Shown piece by piece: positions 37,410-49,274 of a stretch of DNA of 64,000 bases (its first letter is position 1; each line of letters starts with the position of its first letter). Under the pieces are notes generated by a model, which searched no databases, was not told the origin of the DNA, and worked only from the letters and a program-made list of their open reading frames with translations. A program made the position numbers and the translations under genes. The DNA comes from Saururus chinensis. Taxonomy: Eukaryota; Streptophyta; Magnoliopsida; Piperales; Saururaceae. Where the stretch lies: positions 42,155,351 to 42,219,350 of the forward strand of contig CP141140.1 of assembly GCA_035235625.1 (NCBI GenBank), in the 5' to 3' direction.

Positions 37410-37622
37410 ACCACATTTTAGTAGAGGGACGCTCTATTTGTTTACATCTATTACTTTATAGGGGATACAATGAAGACTTTGATGGGGATCAAATGGTTGT
37501 TTATGTACCTTTATCTTTGGAAGCTCCAGCGGAGGCCCATTTACTTATGTTTTCTCATATGATTCTCTTGTCTCCATCTATGGGGGATCCCATTTCCATA
37601 CCAACTCAAGATACTATTGGGT
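37410..37622 (+). pseudogene. rpoC1: Plastid rpoC1 fragment (RNA polymerase beta' subunit)
   Basis: The frame holds the catalytic neighbourhood [16 protein letters not shown] (normally [20 protein letters not shown]), then [20 protein letters not shown] and PTQD. This matches plastid rpoC1. It is cut at both ends. Confidence 0.85.
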
Positions 37623-38544
37623 CAATGATGCAATGGGTCAATGTTGCAAGGTGACATTGCTTGTTCAGAACGGGGTAAGAAGGCAGAGAAAATGCCTCGG
37701 GTCAATGTTCAAGTACCAGGTGCAACAGCACTGAAGTTCCTAGGAAAATTTCATCTTGTTATGATACAAAAGAAGAGGAACAAATAAGTTTTGGTTATTG
37801 TAATAAGGATACCTATTGTTGTTCCAAACGTTCCACCACAACACAACAAAAAAGACTATTAGCGATGCTTTTACCCGAAGCATCGCTAATGATTATTAGT
37901 GATGCCTAAAAAGGATGGCTAAAATCACCGATAATAGTCCCATCACAACTGCTCATTCGTGATGCTTGCTTAAAAGCCTCGCTATTAGTTTCATATTAGT
38001 GACGCTTTATTTTTTAGTCGCTAATATTAGTTTTTTTGCGACGCTCTGAAAAGCATCGCTAATAATCATTATTAGTGACGCTTTACTTGTAGCACTGCTA
38101 ATAATAAATTATTATCAACACTATAAAAAAAGTTGCTAATAATAAATTATTAGCGATGCATATTTTAAAGCGTCTCTAATAATCATGATTAGCTACGCTT
38201 ATGAAAACATCTCTAATATGTTAATATATTTTAAAAAAACCATAGAAAATATTATTAGCGACGTTTATTATATGTCGCTAAAAGTATTTAGCGATGTTTT
38301 TTAAAAAATAAAAAATAAATTTTAAATAAACATTGCTAATAATTAGCAACACTAAATTAACCATCCTTAATAATATATGATTTCAAAAAATAGTGAAGGT
38401 TCATTTGTGTCACTGAAACAAAAATAAATAAACAAAACATATTACCGTTGCTTTAACAAGTGTCACTAAAAATAAAAAAAATTGTTAAGACAATCCTCTG
38501 GCAGGAGGGAGGGGGTGGAGACTTGGGTAGGGGAGGGAGGGGGA

Positions 38545-39150
38545 AGAAGCTTGCAGACCAGGATAAGGCCCTGTCAGCCATCTCCGATAACCTCTACGCC
38601 CTAGATGTCCTGTTACTCGTTGAGACCTTCGACGTCCGGAAATAGTTTGAGGCCCACAATACCAGCAAGAAGTACCTTGTGTCAGACCTGGCCCACTTTG
38701 CCTCTTCCAACCACACGCTTTAGAGTGAGTCCTCACTTCTAATTGACTTGGCCGCCCAATCTGAGCTCTAGAACTTCGTCATTTGCGCCTTCCTTTCAGA
38801 CTCGCTGGTGGTGTAGATTTCAAAGGCATAGTGTGCAAAAGAGAAGTTGGCTCAGATGTTTGGGTTGTTGGAGGCCCAAAAGTTTCAATTGAAGGTAGAA
38901 ATTGGGCATTTAGAGGAGCAAATGAGGAAGATTGCAGTGGAGAATGCAGAAGGGCAACTAGGTAATAGCGCTTTTGGAGCAAAAGAAGCAGCTTTCTGGT
39001 GAGGTGGAGAAAGTAGAGAAAGAGCTGAAATCCTACAAGCTATAAACTACGTCGTTGAGGCAGACACTGAGGGAACTCGAATGTAGAAATGTGGGGCTTG
39101 AGATTGAGCTCCAGCTATCGCAAACAGATTGAGAAGCTCTAATAGCATGA
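38545..39150 (+). pseudogene. Decayed coiled-coil protein fragment, function unknown
   Basis: The sequence is GC-rich and coding-like, with pieces DKALSAISDNLYALDVLLLV, KLAQMFGLLEAQKFQLKVEI and HLEEQMRKIAVENAEGQL, then LRQTLRELECRNVGLEIELQ. The second part has clear heptads of a coiled coil. Stops break the frame (for example after VRK, after KEAAFW and after KSYKL). I do not recognise the family. It may be cargo captured by the CACTA-like element, or a piece of a transposon protein. Confidence 0.4.
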
Positions 39151-39389
39151 AGAAGGTGCTCCACTGGGTCTCTTGTGCTGCGGACCAAGCAATATGGCAC
39201 TGACCATCCCACCGGTTGTGCTTCACAAGACAGTGGCAGTAGCGGGGTGTCTCCCAGCTTTGGATGAAGATAATCCTCTCTTCAGCCCAAGGACGAAACT
39301 GGAAAAGGTGGAGGCATGGGTAGGAGAGATAATAAAGGATGGGGAGAAGGTAGTGATGAAAGGGTTCGAGGCAATGGAGAAGGGGGTGG

Positions 39390-39885
39390 AGGCAGCGGAA
39401 ACGGAGGTGAAGGAGGGTGGAGGCAGCAGAGAGGGAGGTTGCAGCGGGGGAGAAGGAAATTGAGGAGGTTGTGAGTTTCAGGGTTCTGCCACTAGTCGGG
39501 GCAGTCATTGAAGTAGAGGTTGTAAGGGTCCTAGTGGCCACCTTAGTAGGTGTGAGAGAGAGTGTGAGGAGAGAGACAAGAGAGAGAGAGAGACGAGAGG
39601 AAAGAGGGGAGAGAGAGTGTGAGGAGAGAGAGAAGAGAGCGTAAGGAGATAGAGTGAGGAGAGAGGGGGTGAGAGTGTGTAGTGAGTGAGTGAGGAGAGA
39701 GAGGGGAGAGAGAGAGGGGCGAAAGAGCATAGAGTGAGGAGAGTGAGGGAGATAGAAGAGAGAAGATAGAGATAGGGTAAGGAGAGAGATTGAGTGTTTG
39801 AGGAGAGAGGAGAGAGCGTGTGAGGAGACAAAGTGGAGATAATGAAGAGAGAGAAAGAGTAAAGAGCAAAGATGGAGAGGGAAGA
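39390..39885 (+). repeat. Purine (GA-rich) tract
   Basis: It is nearly all A and G on the plus strand, dominated by GAGAGA with GAGTGTGAG interruptions. The long open frames here (e.g. 39047-39961 on minus, Leu/Ser-rich) come from simple sequence and are not genes. Confidence 0.85.
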
Positions 39886-40016
39886 AAAATATTAAAAAAA
39901 AACAATGGTATTTGCAACTCTCGGTAACGAGTGTCACTAATAGCATTAAAAGTTGTGACATTTATCCTTAAGGGGGCATTTGGGAGGCAGATTTTATGAG
40001 TGGAAAGTGACTTGCT

Positions 40017-41204
40017 TGTGTTACGTCCAAACCAAGACTATAAAGGAGTCTAGTTTAGATTTCTTTTTTTACTTGTCAACTATAGTAAACAAGGTCGATC
40101 CACAGGGAAAGCCTTGTATGACACAGAAAACTATTACGAAGAGAATAGAAAAGGAAAGTGAAATAGATAATAAGAGACAATTCAAAGAGAAAATGCTAAG
40201 GCATCAAAAATCCACTTTCAATAAATCTCTAATGTTTACTTCATTCAAATGATAACTCAATCAAGATCAAATGAAAATTTATCTCAATCGGAAAATTTAT
40301 CTTTTAAAGAACTTTGAAATAAAACAATAGTAATTGATTGTTTACTACGTGAAAGCATTAAGTATATAATCACAGGAAATTATAAGCATTCAACGTGCCT
40401 TTCGTTAACGCTGAATCAAATAATTATATAGATTATAAACTCTTTAAATATGAAACATCAATTTAAAATAATAAAGAACTTACTTGAATTAAAGTATCCA
40501 TTAAACATCAAATACAAGCTTCATTCCTAGCCTTAGCTTGAGAGATTTAGAAAGTTATTACAATAAAACTAAAAACAAAAATGCAAAATAAGAGAAGGAA
40601 ATAGGAGAAGAGAGCTCTAAAGAGGAGAGAATGCCCCATCTATCACGTCCACCCCTCTATTTATAAGAAAAGAAAGGGTTGCTTCAAAGGGGAAAATCAA
40701 ATCATATCTCTAGATTTCATCCTAATTGATTGCCTGATTCGACCCCTATATTTTCTGAATTTGGAATTTCTTCCTGAAATAACACTTGTAGCCACGGAAG
40801 TCTTCTTTCCATTGCCACTAGAATCGTATCAATCTGAATTATACATAAAAAGATATTATCAAAATACTAAGGCTGTGTCAATCTATCCGAATCAACTTCT
40901 TTCATAATTTAGTTCTATTAATACAAATCTTAAATCAAATAGGTCCACAAGGTTGTGTTTAACCATTTCATACATGTTAGACCATTATGAGCCCATTCTT
41001 GACTTTTAAATAGCTTTGGGTAGTTGGGCTTAACTTATTCTTCCAGTTGTATCTTGTTGAAGCCTGTTTAAACATGTAGACTCAATTAAGGTCCAACTAA
41101 CTTATTCAAAACATAAATAGCCCAAATCAGCAATGAATTAACACAAAATAGGATTGCAAATAGAAATTTGAAAATATTTTATTAAACATTATTTCAGTGC
41201 ATCA
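40017..41204 (-). repeat. 3' LTR of the Athila-like element
   Basis: 1188 bp. A TATA box (TTATAAATAG on the minus strand, 40657-40666) places U3 at the right part and R-U5 at the left part. The first 389 bases (40017-40405) are identical to the other LTR. Confidence 0.92.
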
Positions 41205-44200
41205 AATACCCCCAAACCTACTTTTTCCTAGTCCTCGAGCAAAACAAAAATTAAAACAATAGAAAACAAAACTAACTACTCTACTTCCGCAGGAAATCTC
41301 GATTGCATTTAGCATATGCAACAAGCCTTTAAACCCCTAGCTTACACTAGTGGACGAGTTGTGTCTCGTGAGGGTTTACAGTGAATATACCCACAAAATT
41401 CAAAACTAGAATGTTAAAAAAAAAAAAAATTAAAACCACGTCAAATTTACAAATCAACTCCTCCTAAACATATTACTTCATTTAGTAAAATCAATCATGC
41501 ATAATATAACTTGTCTTCTGAAACAATAATTCATTCTAACAACTTCATATTGGTGGCATGTACTCATACATACATAATAGTTTTAGAAAAACAGACATTG
41601 CCAAGTAATTATACAATCCCATTCTTATGAATCAAACAACTCCATGTGTCTCATGTCTACTCAGCAATTTTAATTTTAATACTAAATAGGCATTGACATC
41701 CATTCATCTTCAAGAGATCATAATAGAGAATCATGCAAAACCTTCCTTGAAAAGTAAAACACCCTATATCACCTGCCAACACATTTAAGATATAATTGCA
41801 TAGTATCCTACTAGAATTTTATGCTCATCTCACATTACATGTGTAAGGCTTAGCCTTTTTAACTTTCTATAAGATCCATGTAACAAGTGTTAGGCCAGCG
41901 ACTCCCAATCTAGTTGGCTCAGGGCACTAGGTGTTAAAGCACCCCTCAGGCTTAATAACTTGAACCAAATAGGATTCAATGCTCTGCATGTCATAAATTA
42001 GTCAACTCTACCTTTTGACTCGAACACCATATGCTTAGTGAGGCACAACGAGTCCCGGTCTACTCAATAGAGTGACTTTAATTTTTTTTCATTCTTTTTT
42101 TTTCACATTTTTTTTCTTTTTCTTTTTCTTTTTCTTTTCTTGAGCACATTATACAATCAACTTGAATTGTGTTGACAACAAGTCCTCGATTGTTCTACAA
42201 ACCAAGAATAGTGAAGCTCAAAACTCTATCATGATAACATGAATACTACTAGATCATGCCAAAGTTTTACTCTCATAAGAAAATAATTACTTAGATTCAA
42301 TGATATCCACTAAGATGTAAGACCATAATCAAGGGCTCGAATTCTCACTTTCGCAAATGTCTTGCTTTGTTTTTTTTTTTTAAAAAAAAATAAGAGCACA
42401 AGAAACCAATATGAAGTAATCAGAACTCAAAATCATTAAATCTGTCAAGTCATACTCTGAATAATATGATATCATTAAACAAAGTCACATATCTAGAATA
42501 AGAATCAATGTAAATAAGCAAAAATATAAAATAAATCTAATTAATTTTTTTAAATTTTTCATTTTTTAAGTAAAACTAAAAACATAAAGAAAAATATCTT
42601 TCTACACCCCCAAACCTAAATTAAACATTGTCCTCAATGTTTAAAAGAAAGCAAATGCAATGCTTAATATAAGAAAAGAGGAAAGAAGAGATAATATATC
42701 GGTTGATGTGCTCATGTACATAGCTATCAAAAGAAAAATAGTCAATAAAGCACAAGCATAATCACATTAGGGTAAATCAATAATGAATCATATAAGCACA
42801 CCCTAATAATGATTAGAGCAATCGACAAAGATAATAAACTAAAAACTAACTAAAGAAAATTAAAAATAAAAAATAAAAAACTAACTATTAAACAAAAATA
42901 ACTATCAAAACAAAAAGTGGGTTGTCTCCCAGGAGCGCTAAGTTTACTGTCTTCAGCCAGACACACCTCCATCTAAACTCATCCAGGGTCCTTCAAAGCA
43001 ATTATCTTCTCTTTATCAATTCTAATCAAATCAGAGTGAGTTAAGCAAATATTTAGTGGATCATCAGAATAAATAAAAGGAAAAACATCCTCCACTAAAC
43101 TCTCAACCATGTCAACCTCAAAAGTTTCATCGAAGTCTGATGGTTATCTACTGGCATCAAATACATTTAACTCACATGTTAAGTTCCCAAAAGAAAGCCT
43201 CATCACTCCATTCCAACAATTTATTAAAGCATTAGATGTAGTAAGGAATGGACGACCTAAAATCACAGGGATTTGAGAAAATGCATTTGAAACCGGTTGT
43301 GTGTCTAAAACAATGAAGTCCATTGGAAAATAGAATTTGTCCACTTGAACAAGGACATCTTCCACTATTCCTCTTGGCGTTTTGATTGAACGGTCAGCAA
43401 GTTGAAGTGTTATGTTGGTGGGTTTCAAATCTGCTAGACCTAATTGCTCATAAACAGAATAAGGTAAGAGATTAACACTTGCCCCAAGATCAAGCAAAGC
43501 TTTTTCAATTTTATAATTCCCAATTATACAAGATATGGTTGGACAACCAGGATCTTTATATTTGGGTGGGGTGTTGTGTTGCAAAATTGCACTTGTTCTG
43601 TTAAAAATGTCTTCTTTTGTACATGTAGCTTACGCTTGATTGTACAAAGGTCTTTCAAAATTTTAGCATAAGATGGGATTTGTTTAATGGCATCTAAGAG
43701 AGGAATGTTAATCTTTACTTGTTTGAAAATTTTAAGAATGTCACCATTCGGCACCAATTTAGAGAAAGATTGTAATCTTTGAGGAAAAGGAGGAGGAATA
43801 GGAGAAACACAATTAGAGTTGTCAAGCTCATCACCATGTTTAGAATTCAAAGACTCCTTAGGTTCAACAACCTTCATTGGAATGTCTTTGTTAATAACTT
43901 TTCCACTTCTCAAAGTGGTGATGGACTTAGCATGCTCTTCTTGTGAACTTGAAGAATTTAAATTTTCAATTACAAATTGACCTTTAGGATTTGGTTGAGG
44001 TTGAGAAGGAAACTTCCCTTTTTCTTGAGTGCTCAAAGCTGTGGTCAATTGAGTGATAGAAGTCTTCAAGTTATTGATGGCTTGCATTGTTTGGTTGTTG
44101 ATTGTTACTTGACTTTGTATGAATGTTTGCAATGTGTCTTCAAAAGTCTTCTTATGTGGTGGAACATAATTTGAGGAAGAAGGGGGTACCTGCACATTAG

Positions 44201-45721
44201 ACTTATTTCTCCAACTAAAGTTGGGATGATTTCTCCAATTAGGAGTATAAGTTTCAGAATAAGGAGAAGAAAATGGCCTTTTGTAGGTATTCATAGCATT
44301 TGCTTGAGTATGTAACACCTCTTTAAAAGCAGGGATTGTTGGACAATCCTGTGTTTGGTGTCCATCACTCTCACATATACTACAAATATCTTGTGCTTTT
44401 TTAGAAGCTTTAGACATGTTTTCCCTATTAATTTCCATAGCCTCAACTTTTCTAGTTAAACTTGTAATTTTTGCTTTTACATCATCCTCTTCTTTAAGAA
44501 GGTACAAGCCCCCCTTAGTTGCCCCATTAGATTTGGTTTTATTACTACTTTCAAATTCATTAGAATCTTCCCATGATTGAGCATTTTCAGCTAACACATC
44601 AAAATAGTCCCATGCTTCCTCAGGTTCTTTACTCAAAAACTCTCCATTACACATCATTTCAACAAATTGCCTCATTTGAGAAGATAAGTCATTATAAAAG
44701 AAACTAATTGTACGCCATGTTTCATATCCATGATGTGGGCACAACAACAAAAGTTTTTTAAATCTCTCCCAACATTGAAAGAAAGTCTCATTTTCTTTTT
44801 GTGAAAAATTCATGATATTCTTTTGAAGTGTATTAGTTTTATGGGTGGGGAAAAACTTTTTCAAAAATTCTCTTTGCATTTCTTGCCATGATCCAATGGA
44901 TGTTGGCTTCAAAGAATTCAACCAATTTTTTGCCTTTTCCTTTAAAGAAAACAGAAAGAGTTTTAATCTAATAGCATCATTTGAAACATTTTGGTTTGGC
45001 AAAGTTGCACAAACCTCTTCAAACTCTTTTAAATGCAAATATGGGCTTTCTGAATCTAGGCCATGAAATTTGGGTAGTAATTGAATTACACCCGGCTTGA
45101 GTTCAAAACCGCCTACATTAGTTGGAAAAATCATGCAAGAAGGAGAACTTGATCTAGTTGGTTGCAAATAATCACGCAAGGTTTTAACTTCAATATTTTG
45201 TGCATTATTATCCCCATTATTACTTCTTAGTTCCTCATTAGTTCTTAGATCCTCCATTGTATCAAAATAAAGATAATTTTCAAAAGATTTGTTCACTTTT
45301 TTCAATCGTCCAAAATTATCACGCACCCATGTGAACATGCAACAATAATTTTTTTTTTTAATAACAAACGAAAGTAAAAGTGCAAAAATTAAATGACAAA
45401 ATATTAAAAAGTTAGAGGGTTAGAAGTTAATACACAAAAATTAAAATTACAAAAATAAGGCCAAAGGCACTATCAAGGTACACGTTTGATCCCGAAAAAT
45501 TTTCGGTAGTAACGTGGGTAGTGCCTCCGGTCTCAAAAAAAAGAAAAATTACAGAATTTAAATACTAAAAGTAAATGACATAAAGTAAATGACATAAAGT
45601 AAATGACTGAATTTAAAGAGTTAGTGTGCAAAAATAAAAGTTAGAGAATTAGTAAAGTTAGAGTGAGTTTTTCGTAACAGATTCTTGTCACACGTTGCAA
45701 TCCCAGGCAACGGCGCCAATT

Positions 45722-46909
45722 TGTGTTACGTCCAAACCAAGACTATAAAGGAGTCTAGTTTAGATTTCTTTTTTTACTTGTCAACTATAGTAAACAAGGT
45801 CGATCCACAGGGAAAGCCTTGTATGACACAGAAAACTATTACGAAGAGAATAGAAAAGGAAAGTGAAATAGATAATAAGAGACAATTCAAAGAGAAAATG
45901 CTAAGGCATCAAAAATCCACTTTCAATAAATCTCTAATGTTTACTTCATTCAAATGATAACTCAATCAAGATCAAATGAAAATTTATCTCAATCGGAAAA
46001 TTTATCTTTTAAAGAACTTTGAAATAAAACAATAGTAATTGATTGTTTACTACGTGAAAGCATTAAGTATATAATCACAGGAAATTATAAGCATTCAACG
46101 TGCCTTTCGTCAATGTTGAATCAAATAATTGTATAGATTATAAACTCTTTAAATATGAAATATCAATTTAAAATGATAAAGAACTTACTTAAATCAAAGT
46201 ATCCATTAAACATCAAATACAAGCTTCATTCCTAGCCTTAGCTTGAGAGATTTAGAAAGTCATTACAATAAAACTAAAAACAAAAATGCAAAATAAGAGA
46301 AGGAAATAGAAGAAGAGAGCTCTAAAGAGAAGAGAATGCCCCATCTATCACGTCCACCCCTCTATTTATAGGAAAAGAAAGGGTTGCTTCAAAGGGGAAA
46401 ATCAAATCATATCTCTAGATTTCATCCTAATTGATTGCCTGATTCGACCCCTATATCTTCTGAATTTGGAATTTCTTCCTGACATAACACTTGTAGCCAC
46501 GGAAGTCTTCTTTCCATTGCCACTAGAATTGTATCAATCCGAATTATACATAAAAAGATATGGTTGAAATACTAAGGCTGTGTCAATTTATCCGAATCAA
46601 CTTCTTTCATAATTTAGATCTATTCATACAAATCTCAAATCAATTGGGTCCACAAGGTTGTGTTCGACCATTCCATGCATGTTAGACCATTATGAGCCCA
46701 TTCTTGACTTTTAAATAGCTTTGGGTAGTTGGGCTTAACTTATTCTTCCAGTTGTATCTTGTTGAAGCCTGTTTAAACATGTAAACTCAATTAAGGTCCA
46801 ACTAACTTATTCAAAACATAAATAGCCTAAATCAGCAATAAATTAACACAAAATAGGATTGCAAATAGAAATTTGAAAATATTTTATTAAACATTATTTC
46901 AGTGCATCA
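45722..46909 (-). repeat. 5' LTR of the Athila-like element
   Basis: 1188 bp, same length as its partner. TATA box complement at 46363-46370. Followed by TTGCT (46910-46914), the target duplication. Confidence 0.92.
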
Positions 46910-47251
46910 TTGCTTAAGGTGGAAAGTGATTTCTCTAGTGAAAATTGTTCCTGTTATATGCTTTCTTCAACAACTCACTTCCTGAGGTGAGTTTTAAAAG
47001 AAAGCTATTTCTTTTTTGAAAGGATGTGAAAAGACGTTGTACCTATTAGTCAAAGACAATTTACACATTATGTTGAAGGATATTTTTGTTATTTTTACAT
47101 GAAAATAAAAAATGAGCTAAAATTTGATTTCTTTTTGAAATCATATAATAAAACCCATAAATGTCTTGTACTTCTGTTTTTTTGCCAAAAATTAATTCTC
47201 TTACAAAGTCTTTTTCTTTCTATTTCAAATCATTAGCCAAACAGCCCCTAA

Positions 47252-48030
47252 GTGTCACACCTACTAAAGCTATTAGCGATGTGTAGTACAAAGCATCAAA
47301 AATAGCTTTTTTTTAAAAAAAAAAGAGCAATTAGTGACACTCAGAAGAGAGCGTCACCAATAGCTATGTTTCTTGGGACGCTTAAGAATATAAGTCACAA
47401 ATACATATACTATTAGCTACATTTTCTTTCAAGCATTGCTAATATCTATTTAATTATATATCCTTAGATCAGTGCATCGCTAATAGCTTTATCTGTTGTG
47501 ATGAATAATAATAAGCATTGCAAATATTAGTACTATTAGCGACGCTCCCTTCTGAGGATCGCTAATTTTTTTTTAATTGAGCTATTAGCAATGCTCAGCA
47601 TGGAGCATTGCCAATAGATTTAGTAGTTGCGACACTTAAAGCTAAATGTTGCAACTACTAATACTGTTAGCAATGCTCTTTACCAAGCATCGATTTTCAA
47701 GACATTTTCCCCACATTCTCCCTGCCTCCCTCTACCCCTCTCCTCTCTCTTTTCCATCTCTCTCGTCTCTCTACCCTCTCTCTCCCTCTTCGCTCTCTCT
47801 CCTCTTCACTCTCTCTTCTCTCCTCACTCCTCTCTCTTCTCTCTCTCCTCTCCACTCTCTTCCTCTCTTCTATCTATAACCTCTCTCCTCTCTCTTCTCT
47901 CTTCTCTCGCTCCTCTCCATTCTCTTCCTCTCTCTATCTATAACCTCTCTCCTCTCTCTCTCTCTCTTCACTCTCATTCTTTCTCTTTGTACCATCTCTC
48001 TCCTCTCTCTACACACTCTCTCCTCTACTT
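47252..48030. repeat. CACTA-like subterminal repeats plus pyrimidine tract
   Basis: 47252-47700 holds AGCTATTAGCGATGTGT, GACACTCAGAAGAGAGCGTCA, TAGCGACGCTCCC and similar motifs in both orientations. 47700-48030 is almost pure C and T (CTCTCTCC). It probably continues the unit cut by the MITE at 39972, since TAA-GTGTCAC follows directly from the left flank. Open frames in the pyrimidine tract are simple-sequence artefacts. Confidence 0.6.
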
Positions 48031-48065
48031 TTAATTTCTTAAGATTTTTTATTTTAAATTATATT

Positions 48066-48265
48066 TAGGGCTATTAAGGAGCCGAGCGAGCTAGTTCAGC
48101 AAGCCCAAATTGGCTCAGCTCAACTCAAAGTAGGCTCGACCTGAATCGGGCTAGGTTCGACCTTGATTCGAGCTAGAATAGGATCGCATTGCGTTCGAGC
48201 CGACCCCTGCTCTACTCGGCCCGAACAAAATTCGATCTTGAGCTCAAACTCGAACTCGAATATAA
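48066..48265. repeat. Dispersed plant repeat rich in GAGCTCGA/CTCGACC blocks
   Basis: The stretch alternates GAGCCGAGCGAGCT, GGCTCGACCTGAATCGGGCT and GAGCTCAAACTCGAACTCGA. Such runs are common plant dispersed repeats. Family and ends are not determined. Confidence 0.4.
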
Positions 48266-48360
48266 TTTAAAAATTATATATAATATAATATAATAAATAA
48301 TACATGTATATACATATTTTATATAAACATAATTGTTAATTTAAATATATATTTATGGCA

Positions 48361-48450
48361 TACTCCCTCCATTCTAGTTTCATAACTCCATTGGATTAGT
48401 TCATTTAAAAAAATCAAATGGAGCTATTAATCTAGGATGGATGAAATATA
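48361..48450. mobile_element. Stowaway-like MITE, about 90 bp
   Basis: It begins TACTCCCTCCATTCTAG and ends with CTAGGATGGATGAAATA, its imperfect inverse, with TA at both edges. CTCCCTCC ends and a TA target are typical of Stowaway (Tc1/mariner-type) MITEs. Confidence 0.65.
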
Positions 48451-48739
48451 TAAACCGATATATAATCACATATAAGTACCAATACCGTGTATGATATATA
48501 AGACCCGTTAATATGAGCTAAGACTCACACACAATTGTGTGAGCCCTCATGTTATGTATCCTCAGATTATAATCCAACAACACACATAACTCAGGAGGCA
48601 GATTGGTTCATGTCTTGTTTCATCCTCGAACCTTGATCTAATGGCCCATGATGTCTTCGCTCACATTAACAAACATGAGCCCAAACTCATATAGATTTTT
48701 TCTTGATATATATCATCTTAAAAATAAAAATATTAGAGA

Positions 48740-49270
48740 CACAAACACTAATATACTCTTTTAAAGAGGAGTTGCAGCATATCTTCAATGGAGATTGAAG
48801 ATTCAAATTGGCCAAAGCCAAAATGACAAGACAAGCTTGTTAAAGGCTAGAAGAAGACAAAGATAAAGCAAGAAGGAAAAATGTTTCATGTGCTTGAGGG
48901 AGAAAACTTAAAGACCAGTTTGTAGAGATCTAAATAAAAGGAGTTTGTGCTAGAGTCAAAACAAAGGTTAAACATTTTTTTGTATTGATATAACTATTTT
49001 GCTTGATAGTAATGTAATAAATTGGTTTTTTTGGATCTACAATGGTTTTTTTACCTGAGTTTGGTTTTTTCACATTAAAATTGTTGTGTTCTCATGTCTA
49101 GATTGAATGCTTATGGTTTTTTTATTGATACATTGTGAGTACGCTTTGGAAGGATATTTATTGTTTTTACTATAGAAAAAAATTTTGTGCAAAGAGGCAA
49201 TGTCTCGTAGTCTTTATCATTGTTTGATAAACTGTCTAGGGGCAATGTGGAGATACATTAAGTTAGTGGA
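48740..49270 (+). mobile_element. Ty1/copia (Tork/SIRE-like) LTR fragment
   Basis: It matches 63140-63670 over about 500 bases, sharing GCAGCATATCTT, CTAAATAAAAGGAGTTTGTG, GTGAGT..CTTTG and TATCTCGTAGTCTTTATC. It is an isolated, broken LTR part with no internal genes; the LINE scrap follows at once. Confidence 0.65.
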
Positions 49271-49274
49271 CATA

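Larger units (their letters stand above)
36417..37620 (+). other. Nuclear plastid DNA mosaic (NUPT): infA-rpl36-rps11, 23S rRNA, rpoC1
   Basis: Three plastid pieces lie side by side. infA, rpl36 and the start of rps11 keep plastid order and spacing; then comes a block of 23S rRNA; then a block of rpoC1. In plastid genomes these three places are far apart (large single copy, inverted repeat, large single copy), so this is a joined mosaic. All pieces have many point changes and frame breaks, indicating old insertions. Flanks at 36040-36416 and 37621-37800 may be more organelle DNA, but I could not place them. Confidence 0.85.
37842..39957. mobile_element. Non-autonomous CACTA-like element with coiled-coil remnant and purine tract
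   Basis: The left end CACAACAAAAAAGACTATTA and the right end read on the other strand, CACAACTTTTAATGCTATTA, are similar inverted ends. Next to the left end, ATTAGCGATGCTTT..AAGCATCGCTAAT forms a perfect hairpin, and related motifs fill 37842-38450. A GC-rich region with a decayed heptad-type protein (38500-39150) and a purine tract (39390-39885) follow. The flanks CAA and ACA do not give a clean 3-bp duplication. It could instead be one half of a longer unit that continues at 47252. Confidence 0.5.
40017..46909 (-). mobile_element. Athila-like Ty3/gypsy retrotransposon fossil, gag-protease only
   Basis: The LTRs are 40017-41204 and 45722-46909, each 1188 bp, TGTGTTACGTCC..AGTGCATCA on the plus strand, with target duplication TTGCT on both sides. 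The genes read on the minus strand, so the 5' LTR is at the right. Next to it (about 45700-45720) is the complement of TGGCGCCGTTGCC, a tRNA-Asp primer site. Gag occupies about 45270-43580, with FHGLDSESPYLHLKEFEEVC and a CCHC knuckle CSICESDGHQTQDC. An aspartic protease lies at about 43580-43144 (LLDLGASVNLLP, ILGRPFL). No reverse transcriptase, RNase H or integrase is recognised. A polypurine tract (GGTTTGGGGGTATT on the minus strand) abuts the 3' LTR. I count 33 differences between LTRs (2.8%); at an assumed 1.3e-8 per site per year that is about 1 million years. It is broken. Confidence 0.92.
39972..47248. mobile_element. Tourist/PIF-like MITE, 379 bp, split by the Athila-like element
   Basis: The left end GGGGGCATTTGGGAG (39972) and the right end read on the other strand, GGGGCTGTTTGGCTAATG, form inverted repeats like those of the PIF element at 25806-28725. 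Flanks are TAA on both sides (39969-39971 and 47249-47251). Leaving out the gypsy insertion and its duplicated TTGCT, the MITE is 45 + 334 bases. Confidence 0.72.

Noticed and set aside
39047-39961. Minus-strand 304-residue open frame, Leu/Ser-rich
   Set aside because: It is a by-product of the GA tract and its flank; no domain, and similar frames appear in every GA/CT tract here.
47627-48034. Open frames in the CT tract, and those at 50733-52163 and 53921-54429
   Set aside because: Simple-sequence translation (Ser/Leu or Arg/Glu runs) present in several frames at once.
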